Positions 62,626 to 64,000 of a stretch of 64,000 nucleotides of DNA are shown piece after piece. A program made the translations under genes and the position numbers. The stretch spans positions 1 through 64,000 of the forward strand of contig NZ_QDDR01000001.1 of NCBI RefSeq assembly GCF_003075525.1. Reading direction: 5' to 3'. The notes under the pieces were generated by a model that had not been told where the DNA came from, made no database searches, and saw only the letters and a program-made list of their open reading frames with translations. The stretch's first letter is position 1, and every line of letters starts with the position of its first letter. The stretch comes from Pararhodobacter aggregans (lineage in GTDB: Bacteria; Pseudomonadota; Alphaproteobacteria; Rhodobacterales; Rhodobacteraceae).

Positions 62626-62928
62626 ACCGTCCATCCTATGTCAGCCGAGGGCAGCACGAAGGCCATGCCAAAGGCGTCCGGTGTGCCGCCAGGATGCGGC
62701 ATCTTCTGTGTCGTTTTATGTCGTTTTCGCGACGAAGGCGGCCCGGTGTCCCCCCCTGGCACGCCGTTCATCTGCCCATCGATTAGCGCAAAACGCGCTC
62801 CAAGTCCACAATATGACTGGGTTTTCCCCGGGTGCCCCCCGGCGGCCGATGCCGCGCCGCCGCATGGCGGGGTCACCCCCGCCCGAGTCGCGGCGAATTT
62901 CCCGCAAGATTCAACGGCTGAACGTCAG
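62626..62928. other. Gene-free 303 bp between sleB-type gene and ppdK
   Basis: No gene is supported. A tandem TGTCGTTTTA/TGTCGTTTTC (62709-62728), running into TCGCGACGA, and a short palindrome AGCGC-AAAAC-GCGCT on the plus strand near 62786-62800 are the only visible structures. A leftward promoter for the cell-wall hydrolase is likely somewhere here, but no convincing -35/-10 pair was found. Confidence 0.5.

Positions 62929-64000
<1,072 letters not shown>

Overview
The window is GC-rich chromosomal DNA of an alphaproteobacterium, most probably Rhodobacteraceae (Rhodobacter, Rhodovulum, Paracoccus and relatives). The support is the gene content: a cytochrome aa3 cluster coxB-ctaB-coxF-ctaG-coxC-surf1-thrC-M16 peptidase, a topA/dprA pair, an Lrp gene divergent from trxB, and a putative delta-class carbonic anhydrase. 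Genus cannot be fixed from the sequence alone. I see no rRNA, tRNA, CRISPR, phage or insertion-sequence gene.

Layout. 1-5.6 kb: end of tuf and the first part of the S10 ribosomal protein operon (rpsJ, rplC, rplD, rplW, rplB, rpsS, rplV, rpsC, rplP). A terminator and a DUF2200 gene interrupt it between rplW and rplB, and it stops at a strong terminator after rplP with no rpmC/rpsQ in the window. 5.6-14.7 kb: an Fe(II)/2-oxoglutarate oxygenase, the carbonic anhydrase, a peroxiredoxin, a ferredoxin reductase, rsmD, a dapC-like aminotransferase and ftsK. 14.9-23 kb: RNase D, an MMPL exporter with a coupled exported protein, an SDR, and a divergent acyl-CoA dehydrogenase / phosphotransferase / GntR locus with a visible GntR-type operator. 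23-28.7 kb: a coupled four-gene operon (GT87 glycosyltransferase, GDPD, alpha-methylacyl-CoA racemase, FAD oxidoreductase) and a trans-sulfuration enzyme. 28.8-30 kb: two small exported proteins that look paralogous. 30-37 kb: Lrp/trxB, Nudix, hydrolase, sulfotransferase-like gene, sodium:solute symporter and an isolated hisA with interleaved divergent promoters. 37-40.9 kb: an accessory-looking patch with a WYL regulator and palindromic operator, a membrane-anchored DUF559 nuclease-like protein, and an SDR gene between a GNAT gene and a 99-bp copy of that gene's 3' end. 40.9-51 kb: scoAB, a PLD-family lipoprotein, an MBL hydrolase, topA, dprA, tldD. 51-60.7 kb: the cox cluster running into thrC, M16 peptidase, GNAT, DUF1697 and an FAD-linked oxidase. 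60.9-64 kb: a long two-domain FolB, a SleB-type hydrolase and the 3' part of ppdK.

The most striking non-coding signal is a modular palindromic element. Four copies have an 81-82 bp inverted-repeat core bounded by CCCCCGAGGATATTTG and its complement. Three more sites carry a half core, and one site carries only the GC hairpin module. They sit at gene 3' ends, and five of these sites are convergent gene junctions. One flanking module begins at, or within about ten bases of, the stop codon. The element looks like a mobile or duplicated bidirectional 3'-end (terminator-like) cassette. Five candidate operators (GntR, Lrp, WYL, Fnr-like, and a TTGAC-N6-GTCAA palindrome) can be read directly beside their likely regulators or targets.
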